Below are positions 54,008 to 61,968 of a stretch of DNA of 64,000 bases, piece by piece. This DNA comes from an uncultured Rikenellaceae bacterium (GTDB lineage: Bacteria; Bacteroidota; Bacteroidia; Bacteroidales; Rikenellaceae), in the NCBI GenBank assembly GCA_946486375.1, contig CAMLTW010000010.1:1-64000 (forward strand), in the 5' to 3' direction. The notes under the pieces are model-generated. The model was given only the letters and a program-made list of their open reading frames with translations. It searched no databases and was not told the DNA's origin. Position 1 is the first letter of the stretch, and the number at the start of each line of letters is the position of its first letter. The position numbers and the translations under genes are program-made.

Positions 54008-55324
54008 TCAAAACAAACTCTCGGCCTTGGACGCCACCTCTTCCGCCTGCGGGTTCAGATCGAAAACGAAGGACGGCTGGAGGTAAAAAAGTTCTTTTCC
54101 CTGCATGAATCGTTCCTCGCCTCCCCCGGTCACGTTCAGCATCATTATCTTGTCGCGTTCTACCAATCCTTCTTCCACCGCCTTGATCAGTGTCGCCAAT
54201 GCAACCGCCGGAGCGTGATAAATGTCGATCCCTTCGTGTTTCAGGAAAAGCGCCTTGGCCCGGTTGCTCTCCGCATTGGTGGCATAAAGCACCTGACCGT
54301 CCGTATCCTTTACCGCATCGTACATTCCCCCTGGCACGCCGTAAGGAGGACGGCGGTTGGAAAGCACTTTCGCCTCGATTTCCTCCACGTCTTCCCGTGC
54401 CCGGTCGTCGTCGTAGGGAAGCATTTCCCGCGAACCCGCTTTCCAGGCATTGAACATCGGGATGAACGGATAGTTCTGCGACACCATGAGTTTCATCTTG
54501 TGGGAACCGAACCGTCCGTCTTCGATCAGGCGCATGTTGGCTTCCCAGGCCGCGATGGCCCCGGTGCCGCTTCCGACCGCCTGAAAATAATAATCCGGAA
54601 TCCGTCCGATGAAAGTCGTCGCCGACAGCACCGTCGTTCCCATGCCATCCCGCCGCGCCACGTTTTTGGCTCCTCCTTCCGCAAAAAAGCGGTTCGATTT
54701 CAGCACCAGATTGCTCAGGTGGATGGCATCGAAATAGTCCCCCCCGCTCCGGGAAGCGATCAGTTTGACACAATCGTCCAACGGCTTCTCGAACCAAAGC
54801 GCGTCCAGATTGTCTTCCGGAACGCAAAGCAGCAAAGGAATGTGATTGTCCGAACAAACCCGCGCAAAAGCCCGTGCCGTGTTTCCGGCCGAAGCCACTA
54901 CCAACACTTTCCGTCCTTCCACGCCCCGTCCAAGGCCGCAGTCGTCCCCCATCCGGGCGCACACGGAATAAGCCTCCGTTTCCTTGAACGAACAAGTCGT
55001 CATACAGCAACCCCGTTCGGGGAAATAGCCGTTAAAGGTAATGTAAAGGTTTTCCAGCCCCAGATGCTTTGCCAGTCCTTCGCTCCGGTAAGTGACCGGA
55101 GCGCACGATCCCTGCAACGTTCTCCGGATGGGAAGCCAGTCCGCGAACCGGTAAATTCCCTGCTCGACCCCGCCCACGTCTATCCGCTTTTTGGCATAAA
55201 TCGTCCGGATCAGGGAAGGCCCTCCCCCCTGCGGATCGTCCAGCAACCAGCCTTCATCCTCGAATTCCCTTCCCGTAACCACGTTTTTCAACGCATATAC
55301 GGTGGGTTTGAATCCGTTCATCAT
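54008..55324 (-). CDS. cysteate synthase
   Basis: The 438-residue fold-II PLP enzyme is related to threonine synthase. APVTYRSEGLAKHLGLENL leads into ITFNGYFPERGCCMTTCSF, and the PLP lysine is Lys114 in TCSFKETEAY. This NGY-P--G motif marks the cysteate synthase branch, as in Methanosarcina, where the enzyme makes L-cysteate from phosphoserine and sulfite. AGNTARAF and SGTGAIAAWEA are PLP loops. In Bacteroidetes, cysteate feeds capnine and sulfonolipid synthesis. Start MMN at 55324 follows AAAGG. The acyltransferase partner is not in the window. Confidence 0.82.
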   Translation of the reverse strand: MMNGFKPTVYALKNVVTGREFEDEGWLLDDPQGGGPSLIRTIYAKKRIDVGGVEQGIYRFADWLPIRRTLQGSCAPVTYRSEGLAKHLGLENLYITFNGYFPERGCCMTTCSFKETEAYSVCARMGDDCGLGRGVEGRKVLVVASAGNTARAFARVCSDNHIPLLLCVPEDNLDALWFEKPLDDCVKLIASRSGGDYFDAIHLSNLVLKSNRFFAEGGAKNVARRDGMGTTVLSATTFIGRIPDYYFQAVGSGTGAIAAWEANMRLIEDGRFGSHKMKLMVSQNYPFIPMFNAWKAGSREMLPYDDDRAREDVEEIEAKVLSNRRPPYGVPGGMYDAVKDTDGQVLYATNAESNRAKALFLKHEGIDIYHAPAVALATLIKAVEEGLVERDKIMMLNVTGGGEERFMQGKELFYLQPSFVFDLNPQAEEVASKAESLF

Positions 55325-55360
55325 CGAAAACCTTTCTTTGTTATACACTTTTTCCGGTCG

Positions 55361-55368
55361 CAAAAGTA
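55361..55368 (-). promoter_or_regulatory. Bacteroidetes -7 element TACTTTTG (cysteate synthase)
   Basis: Exact minus-strand TAnnTTTG, 37 bases before the ATG at 55324. Confidence 0.65.
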
Positions 55369-55610
55369 CGAATCCCCCCGTCCATTTTCGTAAGTATAAA
55401 TACCTATTTTGCACAGAACGGCTCCGCAAACGGACACTGCAGAAAGAGGAAAACGAGAAAAAACGCATCCGAAAAAAGCCGTAACGACGTCCTTCCGACG
55501 AAAACGGTTATGAAAAAATACCGTATCCGGCAACAAATATCTTTCTGGCCGCCCTATCATTTGCACAAAATTTGGTCGGTAGGTTTTCAAAGCACAGCAT
55601 CTGAAAACAC

Positions 55611-56684
55611 ATGAAAGCAGGAAATCTTTTGTTAGCTGCAACGACATTATGGGGCGGCACCTTCCAGGCCATCGCCTGCACGGGCATCTCCCTGACAGCC
55701 AAAGACGGCAGTTACGTACAATCCCGCACCATCGAATGGTCCAGCGGAGCGTTGCAGAGCCATTATGTGATCGTCCCGCGCGGCCAACGGCTGACCTCAT
55801 TCACGCCGACCGGAGTGAACGGGCTCGCCTTTACCGCCAAATACGGCCTCGTGGGATTGGCCGTCGTCCAGCCGGAATTCATCGCCGAAGGCATCAACGA
55901 AGCCGGGCTTTCGGCGGGACTGTTCTTTTTTCCGTATTACGGAAGCTATCGGAAGTACGAACCCGCTCAAAACGACCGGACGCTCTCCGACCTGCAAGTC
56001 GTAACCTGGATGCTGTCGCAATTCGCCACCATCGACGAAGTAAAAGCCGCCCTTTCCACGGTGCGTATCGTCGGCCTCGAACCTACCTCCGTGGTACACT
56101 GGCGTATCGGGGAAGCTTCCGGACGGCAGGTAGTTCTGGAAATCGTGGAGGGCATACCGCACTTTTACGAGAACGAGGTCGGCGTACTGACCAACGCGCC
56201 GGATTTTCCATGGCAACTCACGAACCTGAACAACTATGTGAATCTTTACCCCGGAAGCGCTCCCATCCACAAGCTGGGGGATGTTACGCTGCGCCCCCTA
56301 GGCGGCAATTCGGGCTTCCTCGGCATTCCGGGAGACGCGACCCCGCCTTCCCGCTTCGTCCGGGCCGCCTTTTACCGTGCTACCGCCCCGCAGCGGGCCA
56401 CGGCTTTCGAGACCGTCCTGCAGTGTTTTCACCTGCTCAACGCCTTCGACGTTCCCATCGGCATCCAGCATCCCGAAGGCGAATCCCCGGACATTCCGAG
56501 CGCCACGCAGTGGACATCGGCCATCGACCTGACCCACCGGAAGGTTTACTACAAAACGGCCTATAACAATTCGATCCGTTGCATCGACCTTGCGGAGATC
56601 GACTTCGCAAAAGTATCCTGCCAGTCTCATCCGCTGGATCGGACACAGGAACAACCCGTAGAGAAAATCGTCGTCCGTCCGTGA
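55611..56684 (+). CDS. secreted linear amide C-N hydrolase, bile salt hydrolase family
   Basis: The 357-residue Ntn hydrolase has a signal peptide ending just before the nucleophile, so cleavage at IA|CTG exposes Cys23. Counterparts of the choloylglycine hydrolase active site are Arg39 (SRTIEW), Glu42 in place of the usual Asp, Asn96 (GINEAGL), Asn195 (LTNAPDFPW) and Arg248 (PSRFVR). The family deconjugates bile salts or hydrolyses penicillin V and N-acyl amides. The Glu replacement leaves the substrate open, but a gut setting favours bile salts. No exact -7 box was found upstream. Confidence 0.88.
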   Translation: MKAGNLLLAATTLWGGTFQAIACTGISLTAKDGSYVQSRTIEWSSGALQSHYVIVPRGQRLTSFTPTGVNGLAFTAKYGLVGLAVVQPEFIAEGINEAGLSAGLFFFPYYGSYRKYEPAQNDRTLSDLQVVTWMLSQFATIDEVKAALSTVRIVGLEPTSVVHWRIGEASGRQVVLEIVEGIPHFYENEVGVLTNAPDFPWQLTNLNNYVNLYPGSAPIHKLGDVTLRPLGGNSGFLGIPGDATPPSRFVRAAFYRATAPQRATAFETVLQCFHLLNAFDVPIGIQHPEGESPDIPSATQWTSAIDLTHRKVYYKTAYNNSIRCIDLAEIDFAKVSCQSHPLDRTQEQPVEKIVVRP

Positions 56685-56715
56685 TCATCGAAAGGCACCT
56701 TGCCGACCGTAACAG

Positions 56716-56832
56716 TTAGAACAAAGTCCGGAAACCGGGCCGGATGCAGAAACCGATGCGGATCATGGACGTATAGCGGTCGTAATCGAGCAGGCTTTCC
56801 CCGTAGCCGTTATAATATTGAAGTTTGGCTGG
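56716..56832 (-). pseudogene. C-terminal stub of outer membrane phospholipase A
   Basis: On the minus strand the last 37 or so codons before the stop at 56716-56718 read KLQYYNGYGESLLDYDRYTS and then MIRIGFCIRPGF. This matches the end of PldA barrels, where a strand with YxGYGESLIDYN and the closing RVGVG strand end the protein. The remaining 250 residues are missing; upstream DNA belongs to a repeat shared with the neighbouring lipoprotein gene. A truncation by recombination or prophage insertion is likely. Confidence 0.65.
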
Positions 56833-56845
56833 ATCCTGTTCCACA

Positions 56846-56885
56846 GCTCCGGAGCAAAACCGCGCACCCAACCATCGGACGCATT
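56846..56885. repeat. 40-base dispersed repeat, copy A
   Basis: This stretch matches 57349-57388 at about 34 of 40 positions, starting with 16 identical bases (GCTCCGGAGCAAAACC). It lies outside any intact gene. Confidence 0.75.
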
Positions 56886-56998
56886 AACCTCCGTTCCTAA
56901 GCCAACTTTTTTCCGATCAGAATCAAAAATAAATCGTCGTCTTCTTCAAGACGACGAAAGGAAAGATAACCGGTTCAGGTTAAGAAAGTCGGAAAGCA

Positions 56999-57601
56999 TT
57001 ATTCGATGCCGGCGGCCTTCAGCGCACGCCACTTCTCACCCGTGATGGGAATGTAAACGTACGCCTTATCGAAAAGTTCATAGCATTTCTCGTAATCTTC
57101 CTCTTCATAGGCTTTCGCTATCTCCTGCCCGGCTTTTCTAAAGACCGAATTCGGAATATAGGCTACCGTATCCAACTGATTTTCATTGCAAATCTTTATG
57201 CTATTGGGATGAAGCACCACTCCGTCCTGCACTTTTACCACTATTACCAAATCATGATAATTGTGCGTAAATACGGTGCTCAATCCGATGGGAGGCATGA
57301 TAACATCCGTAGCCGGATACCCCAGCCTGCAGTTGATCGTATCCCGCTGCTCCGGAGCAAAACCACGGGCCCAGCCATCGGGCGCATCATCGCCTCTTCC
57401 CATCGACCAAAAAGCATACTTGGCCACGAACAAGACACTGTCCCGCAGAGACATGCCCTCTCCCCACGAGACGGAGCCACGTGCATCCAATGAAGTTTTT
57501 CCATTGAAATACATATTCACATCCGTTCGGAACTGAGGACCGTCGTCCTTGCCGCAGGAAAGAACAGTAAGGGTCAGAAACAGGAAAAAGAGTTTTTTCA
57601 T
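56999..57601 (-). CDS. lipoprotein of unknown function
   Basis: The 200-residue protein has a lipobox VLSC (Cys16). The mature part contains GWARGFAPEQRDTINCRLGY and, later, DLVIVVKVQDGVV and a helical C-terminus rich in Glu and Tyr (AYEEEDYEKCYELFDKAY). I recognise no domain. The DNA for GWARGFAPE is the second copy of the 40-base repeat. An exact -7 box 32 bases upstream shows it is transcribed separately from the prophage tail genes. It could be a prophage cargo gene or a host gene at the junction. Confidence 0.75.
   Translation of the reverse strand: MKKLFFLFLTLTVLSCGKDDGPQFRTDVNMYFNGKTSLDARGSVSWGEGMSLRDSVLFVAKYAFWSMGRGDDAPDGWARGFAPEQRDTINCRLGYPATDVIMPPIGLSTVFTHNYHDLVIVVKVQDGVVLHPNSIKICNENQLDTVAYIPNSVFRKAGQEIAKAYEEEDYEKCYELFDKAYVYIPITGEKWRALKAAGIE
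57349..57388. repeat. 40-base dispersed repeat, copy B
   Basis: Second copy of the repeat at 56846-56885, located inside the lipoprotein gene, where it encodes APDGWARGFAPE on the minus strand. Confidence 0.75.
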
Positions 57602-57632
57602 GACAACGAAATTAACATAACTTGTAATTATA

Positions 57633-57640
57633 CAAATTTA
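57633..57640 (-). promoter_or_regulatory. Bacteroidetes -7 element TAAATTTG (lipoprotein)
   Basis: Exact minus-strand TAnnTTTG, 32 bases before the ATG at 57601, in the AT-rich gap after the tail fibre stop. Confidence 0.65.
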
Positions 57641-57666
57641 GTACAAAATTTAAATACTATTATCAT

Positions 57667-59364
57667 TTATTCAATCAACGTGGCAACAAAAGCAGCAGAC
57701 AACGGAACACTGTTGCTTCCGTCGGCAATATAGAAGCTACAGGAAGTGACCGTCAAGGAAGTAATATTGACCACTAGCTTCCGGATGGTACCGTTCACGA
57801 AGGGTGTAATAATTACTACGGGATTGGAGCAACTAAGGTACGTGATATTATACAAATCGCCATTTTTATAAATATTACTTACTTTACCTTTTGTAAATAC
57901 TTTTCCTCCTGTAGCTGTACCATGAGCCGTTCCCACAATTCGGGGGGAAGAAATATTGTCGTACGTATGGCTGTGAGAAGCGGCGGCATAACTGCCTGCA
58001 GGCTGGTAACCGCTGTGGACATGGTCGGCGGCGGCGAAAGCGGAAGCATGCTGGCCGTCCAGCGTATCGGCGTTTCCGGCATTGGTCGCCGTAGCGGCCG
58101 TTCCCGCGGAAGCGGCATGACTGACGCTGAAATTGGACGGGTTATAAATATACATATTCCTTCCGTCGTTGCCGCCCCAGAGCCAGGAAGGCTGTCCCTC
58201 CTGTCCCACCCAATACCAATTCTTGTTGCAGGAAGCGCCTGCGGGAACATAAGCGCCATCGTGGTTGTGACCCGTATCCGCCTTGCCGGCGGGATCGAAG
58301 TTGCCCGAATGCCACAGTTCGTTCCATGCGTTCCAGCGTCCGTCCACCTCACTGTAATTGGCCCGCATCCAAAAACGATTGGTTCCCAACATTTCCGCCG
58401 CCAGTTGCATGGCGCCCAGCCCATACGATTTCATGCTGAAAACATGTGCGAACGAAGCCGGAACATTGCTATTGGCATACGATCCCCCATTGGTAAAAAT
58501 CCCGTTGGGATCGACGACCCCATAGGAAAAATCCTTGGGAAGCATATCTGAACGAACGGCAGTCTCCCGTCCGTCCGTATATGCCTTGGCATCGGTCAGC
58601 GTGACGGAACACGTATTCATTACATCGGAACGAAGAGAAGCTTCCTTTGCGTCCGTATATGTTCTGGCGTCGGAAAGCGCCCGGCCGGCTTTTTCCTGCG
58701 CTCCTTCGGGGGTCTCTTTCGCATTCCAAGCCGTACGTTCCGCAGCGGTAAGGTGCCGAACGGAGTCTCCTGCATGGGCCGAAAGCGCCTCACTGGCCGT
58801 CCGGCCAAGATCGTCTGCATACGTTTTTGCGGCAGCGAGTGCCCCATCGGCCTTTTCCTGCGCTGCGGCAGGGGTCTCCTTTGCACTCCAGATCAACCGT
58901 TCGGTATCGGTCAGAAACCGGTGGTCCGAGTCCTGAAGCACATCTACAAACCGAGGAACGGAACCGGAGTCGAGCACCAGACAGGGTATCTCCTCTTCCG
59001 GAGCGACCGTCGAAGCCGCAGCCCGATAATCACAGGCAACCGGTTTCACCTTTCCGTCTCCGTAGACTCGCTCCTGAACCGCATACGTCAGTGTCAGGTA
59101 AAGGGGCAACGAAACCCCGGAAGCTCCAGCAAAGGGAACAACCATCGTTACCGGTCGTTTACCGTAGTCTTTCCCCTCGAGTACCACGAGCCCGGGAGCT
59201 ACGTCCCAAACGCTTCCGTTCGGAGTGATTTCGCATCCTTGAATGACACAGGGGCCATATTGGGCAAAAAAACCGTCGATGGCCCGGAACGTCTCGCTTT
59301 GGAGCTCCACCAAATCCTGGCCTGCCCATTTGCGGATGCCCACTTCCTGTATATGCCTTTTCAT
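57667..59364 (-). CDS. phage tail fibre protein
   Basis: The 565-residue protein has an N-terminal baseplate-attachment region (about 1-140) with WDVAPGLVVLEGKDYGKRP. Two 38-residue repeats follow, each with LT--ER--W-AKETP--AQEKA and A+TY-D (about 148-190 and 202-240), and a third partial copy. The C-terminal half holds tail-fibre motifs HNHDGAYVPAG and TNAGNADTLDGQHASAF, and ends in a beta-rich tip. It should bind the host receptor. It is the last gene of the tail operon. The AT-richer 3' end is likely the variable tip. Confidence 0.85.
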   Translation of the reverse strand: MKRHIQEVGIRKWAGQDLVELQSETFRAIDGFFAQYGPCVIQGCEITPNGSVWDVAPGLVVLEGKDYGKRPVTMVVPFAGASGVSLPLYLTLTYAVQERVYGDGKVKPVACDYRAAASTVAPEEEIPCLVLDSGSVPRFVDVLQDSDHRFLTDTERLIWSAKETPAAAQEKADGALAAAKTYADDLGRTASEALSAHAGDSVRHLTAAERTAWNAKETPEGAQEKAGRALSDARTYTDAKEASLRSDVMNTCSVTLTDAKAYTDGRETAVRSDMLPKDFSYGVVDPNGIFTNGGSYANSNVPASFAHVFSMKSYGLGAMQLAAEMLGTNRFWMRANYSEVDGRWNAWNELWHSGNFDPAGKADTGHNHDGAYVPAGASCNKNWYWVGQEGQPSWLWGGNDGRNMYIYNPSNFSVSHAASAGTAATATNAGNADTLDGQHASAFAAADHVHSGYQPAGSYAAASHSHTYDNISSPRIVGTAHGTATGGKVFTKGKVSNIYKNGDLYNITYLSCSNPVVIITPFVNGTIRKLVVNITSLTVTSCSFYIADGSNSVPLSAAFVATLIE

Positions 59365-59368
59365 AAAT

Positions 59369-59839
59369 TTAATTTTGAATGATTTTATAACGGGTCAGCA
59401 CTTGTTTATACCTTTCGATATCGGCCCGAACCTGTTCCGTATCCAGCCCTTCGGGAACATAAACCAAAAAATCCGCATTGCCGAACGCCTCACGGATTTC
59501 TCCTGAAAGCGCAACGGCGGCCATCCGGGTTTGATCATCGCTGATTTCCGGCATCATTCCTTCCGTTTCCAATCCCACAGGCAACAGTCCGTCTTCATAA
59601 GTAACGATTTTGATGGCAACCGGTTCGCAATATTTCCGACGCAAGTAACCTTCCAGTACTTTTACCTGGCTGTTCACATTGATTCTCAACCGGATATCAT
59701 CTCTCCATGTATCGAATTCCGCAAAAAGAATTTGAAGAGGCTCCGCCAACGACCGGAGAAACCCCAGCCGCACGGGTTGACGTTTGTACGGAGGCAGCAT
59801 TTGACGGATCAAGTTGGCCGTTTGTAATTTCGGATTCAT
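59369..59839 (-). CDS. gpI-like phage tail protein
   Basis: The 156-residue protein lies between baseplate J and the fibre, where P2-like phages place gpI. RQPVRLGFLRSLAEPLQILF and VLEGYLRRKYC are the only salient segments; the rest is mixed alpha/beta. Position is the main evidence. The frame ends 4 bases before the fibre and its start overlaps baseplate J by 4 bases (ATGA). Confidence 0.6.
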   Translation of the reverse strand: MNPKLQTANLIRQMLPPYKRQPVRLGFLRSLAEPLQILFAEFDTWRDDIRLRINVNSQVKVLEGYLRRKYCEPVAIKIVTYEDGLLPVGLETEGMMPEISDDQTRMAAVALSGEIREAFGNADFLVYVPEGLDTEQVRADIERYKQVLTRYKIIQN

Positions 59840-60633
59840 TGCTTGGTTGAAATCAGGGTAAATTCGCAGTCGTCGGCATAGTTAAAATAGCCGCTATAGA
59901 GTTCGGTCATCACGGTAACGGGAAGAAAGCCTTCGGTATCGGCACCCTGCCGGGATACGGAAACCGGATCGACCGTCACTACCCCGTCTGCCGCCATGAC
60001 CGCATCAACCAGTCGTTGAACGTAAAACATAGCATCGAAAGAAAGAGAAATGCGGAAGTCATCCAGCGCCTGTTTCACCTTTTCACGCACGGTTGTTCGA
60101 GGAACCGCCGGATCGTAGTACACATCCAGACGATACCGGATGCAATCGGCAACCGTACTGATGACTTCCGTTTCCACGCCCGCAAATTTGAAGGAATCCA
60201 CGTATCCGGCAAAATTGTACCGTTCGTCTTCGGTCAGGGGAATGATTTTTCCCGCCTCATCGAATTTCGCCACCTTGACGGAAAGGCCCGCCTCACCTTC
60301 CGCTACGGCTACCACCCGAATGATTCGGGCATCCGGATCATCCTTAGCGTAGTAAAGCATGGCTGTTTTTTCGTCGAACAACAGTTCATGACCGTGCTGA
60401 AACCGGTAACACATCTCTGCATACCAGCGTGTTGTGCCCGGAGTAATCCGATCGGTCAATGCGTTCACCTCGGTACGGAACAGATCCAGGATAATTTCGA
60501 AGGAATAAATGGCCACGGCCACGACATAAGTCCATAACCGCCATTCGGATACCTTTGAATCAGAAAGGTCGGGGTGGCTATTTCGCAGACCATCGACGAT
60601 CTGCCGTTGTATTTCGTTAATCGTTCGTGCCAT
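59836..60633 (-). CDS. baseplate J-like protein
   Basis: The 265-residue protein has the N-terminal helix-rich start (MARTINEIQRQIVDGL, WRLWTYVVAVAIYSFEIILD) and the later VDSFKFAGVETEVIS and RTTVREKVKQALDDFR of baseplate J/gp47 proteins, somewhat shorter than P2 gpJ (302). It builds the wedge that the fibre and gpI attach to. The gene overlaps its neighbours by 4 and 17 bases. Confidence 0.8.
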   Translation of the reverse strand: MARTINEIQRQIVDGLRNSHPDLSDSKVSEWRLWTYVVAVAIYSFEIILDLFRTEVNALTDRITPGTTRWYAEMCYRFQHGHELLFDEKTAMLYYAKDDPDARIIRVVAVAEGEAGLSVKVAKFDEAGKIIPLTEDERYNFAGYVDSFKFAGVETEVISTVADCIRYRLDVYYDPAVPRTTVREKVKQALDDFRISLSFDAMFYVQRLVDAVMAADGVVTVDPVSVSRQGADTEGFLPVTVMTELYSGYFNYADDCEFTLISTKQ

Positions 60634-60922
60634 TATCGTATGTAGTTATATCGTTTTGCAATTGTTTCACCACCATTTGCCGAACCAGTTTGCTGTCCGT
60701 ATCGATCTCGATCTCCGTTCCCGGACACAGGGCGACGTCAACGTAAAAAGCATCGTTGTCCAGAACATTGATACCACAAGCAGCCAGCGCTATCGGGTCG
60801 TTTTTCAACTCCGGATTATCCACCAGCAATTGACCGACGGCTTCCGCAGTGCCATACCAGCGAGCGGCAATATCATAGACGGTTTGGTTTCTGTCAGCCG
60901 TTATTTTCATAGTCTGCATCAA
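60617..60922 (-). CDS. LysM/gpX-like tail protein
   Basis: The 101-residue protein has a LysM-type repeat: MKITADRNQTVYDIAARWYG, then LLVDNPELKN and the CPGTEIEI strand. Phage tail protein X and similar baseplate LysM proteins have this form and are thought to dock the hub. The start could be MMQT or the MKI four codons in. It overlaps baseplate J by 17 bases and the gp25-like gene by 29. Confidence 0.7.
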   Translation of the reverse strand: MMQTMKITADRNQTVYDIAARWYGTAEAVGQLLVDNPELKNDPIALAACGINVLDNDAFYVDVALCPGTEIEIDTDSKLVRQMVVKQLQNDITTYDNGTND

Positions 60923-61193
60923 GAATTAGTTCTCCGGTGCGGTCGAGAGAGACATCCCGTACTTTCATACCGTCCCGTTCCATTTGCCGGCGGACAGCCC
61001 TCAGGTAATCTGCCGGATCGCTGTCGCCCAGATATAAGGCACTGTCCACACCCGTTTCCGGGTTTTCTTTGTAATCGCCCGGAGCCGCCAGCAAAATGTC
61101 GCGCTGATGTTGTCCGGTGGATTCCGTGTACAGGATATCCCTCTCACTAAGGTCGATATCCCCGTTTTCGGAGTATGCGATATCCGTTCTCAT
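60894..61193 (-). CDS. gp25/gpW-like baseplate protein
   Basis: The 99-residue protein starts MRTDIAYSENGDIDLSERDI and contains QHQRDILLAAPGDYKENP and a final LDRTGELILDADYEN, the general pattern of GPW/gp25 baseplate lysozyme-like subunits in Bacteroidetes tail clusters. Its start overlaps the small gene at 61190 by 4 bases. Confidence 0.65.
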   Translation of the reverse strand: MRTDIAYSENGDIDLSERDILYTESTGQHQRDILLAAPGDYKENPETGVDSALYLGDSDPADYLRAVRRQMERDGMKVRDVSLDRTGELILDADYENNG

Positions 61194-61417
61194 TTCAACG
61201 TGTATGTAAATGATCCTGTGACGGAGCCGCCTCCGATCGGAGCGGTCAATCCTTCAGTGTAAGTAATTTCCATCGAAAGAATGGCATCCACAATCGCTTG
61301 GGCAAGCGTATCGGCCACTTTTTCGATGGCAAGCTCCCGATGATCGTCCCGTTGATTCATTACCTGCATGAAAGCGGATTGAATGCCGGCTTTTATCGTT
61401 GCTTTTACAAGTGCCAT
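61190..61417 (-). CDS. small phage protein of unknown function
   Basis: The 75-residue protein has a helical half (LAIEKVADTLAQAIVDAIL) followed by a Gly-rich strand GGGSVTGSFTYTL. I recall similar small proteins between the spike and gp25 genes in Bacteroidales prophages but know no function. It is 2 bases after the spike gene and overlaps gp25 by 4. Confidence 0.65.
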   Translation of the reverse strand: MALVKATIKAGIQSAFMQVMNQRDDHRELAIEKVADTLAQAIVDAILSMEITYTEGLTAPIGGGSVTGSFTYTLK

Positions 61418-61419
61418 AT

Positions 61420-61968
61420 TCAGTCCTCCAAATAATCGTTCAGTTCCTGTTTTATTCGCTGAAAATCCATCTTATTGATCGGAGTACCCGACGGCCCGAC
61501 GCCGGTAGTCACGGTCAGCCTTGCCAGAGCGTCGCACAAGTCGCCGAGGGTCTTTTTCAAACCGGCCCCACCTCTTTTCAATATCAATCCCTCAGAAGTG
61601 ACTCCCAGCGCACTCTGGTCGGTTTTTATTTCAAACCCGTTGGCGCAAAAAGTCGCAATCTGTTTTTCACCGATCGTGACCGTAATTTTATCAATTACCG
61701 AAAACATCGAAACATAGAACCGGTTCCCCCCGGCAATCCGGCTCACCAATACGCCGCTGTCTCTACCAGGTATCACTACGGCTCCTTTCAGGCTCCCGTC
61801 CTCCAAAGCATAAAGCAGCACCCCTTTATAGACGATCCTTCCTACCCGGACATCGCAGGTGCGGGTTTTCTCGTCCACCTCCTCGACCGTTCCGTAAAAG
61901 GTACCGTACGCGGCCTGTTGCAGACGCCGGGCCAGCAGCCGCCGCGCTTCATCGACTTCCCTGCTCAT
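61420..61968 (-). CDS. baseplate spike protein (gpV-like)
   Basis: The 182-residue protein has an OB-like beta barrel, YGTVEEVDEKTRTCDVRVGR and YKGVLLYALEDGSLKGAVVIPGRDSGVLVSRI, followed by a GNRFYVSMFSVIDKITVTIGE stretch and the helical end KMDFQRIKQELND. The order and length match the gpV spike that pierces the envelope. The start overlaps the hub gene by 4 bases. Confidence 0.75.
   Translation of the reverse strand: MSREVDEARRLLARRLQQAAYGTFYGTVEEVDEKTRTCDVRVGRIVYKGVLLYALEDGSLKGAVVIPGRDSGVLVSRIAGGNRFYVSMFSVIDKITVTIGEKQIATFCANGFEIKTDQSALGVTSEGLILKRGGAGLKKTLGDLCDALARLTVTTGVGPSGTPINKMDFQRIKQELNDYLED

Larger units (their letters stand above)
56685..56998. other. scarred junction between bile salt hydrolase and lipoprotein
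   Basis: These 314 bases contain the phospholipase A stub (56716-56832), one copy of a 40-base repeat (56846-56885) and, near 56942-56953, a GACGACGAAAG-type AT/GC mix with no gene. Confidence 0.65.

Noticed and set aside
54008-55324. Annotation as threonine synthase
   Set aside because: The NGY-P--G motif ahead of the PLP lysine and the lack of the usual ThrC N-terminal block fit cysteate synthase better.
55548-55560. TATCATTTG before the bile salt hydrolase as a -7 element
   Set aside because: It has three instead of two bases between TA and TTTG, so it does not match the consensus.
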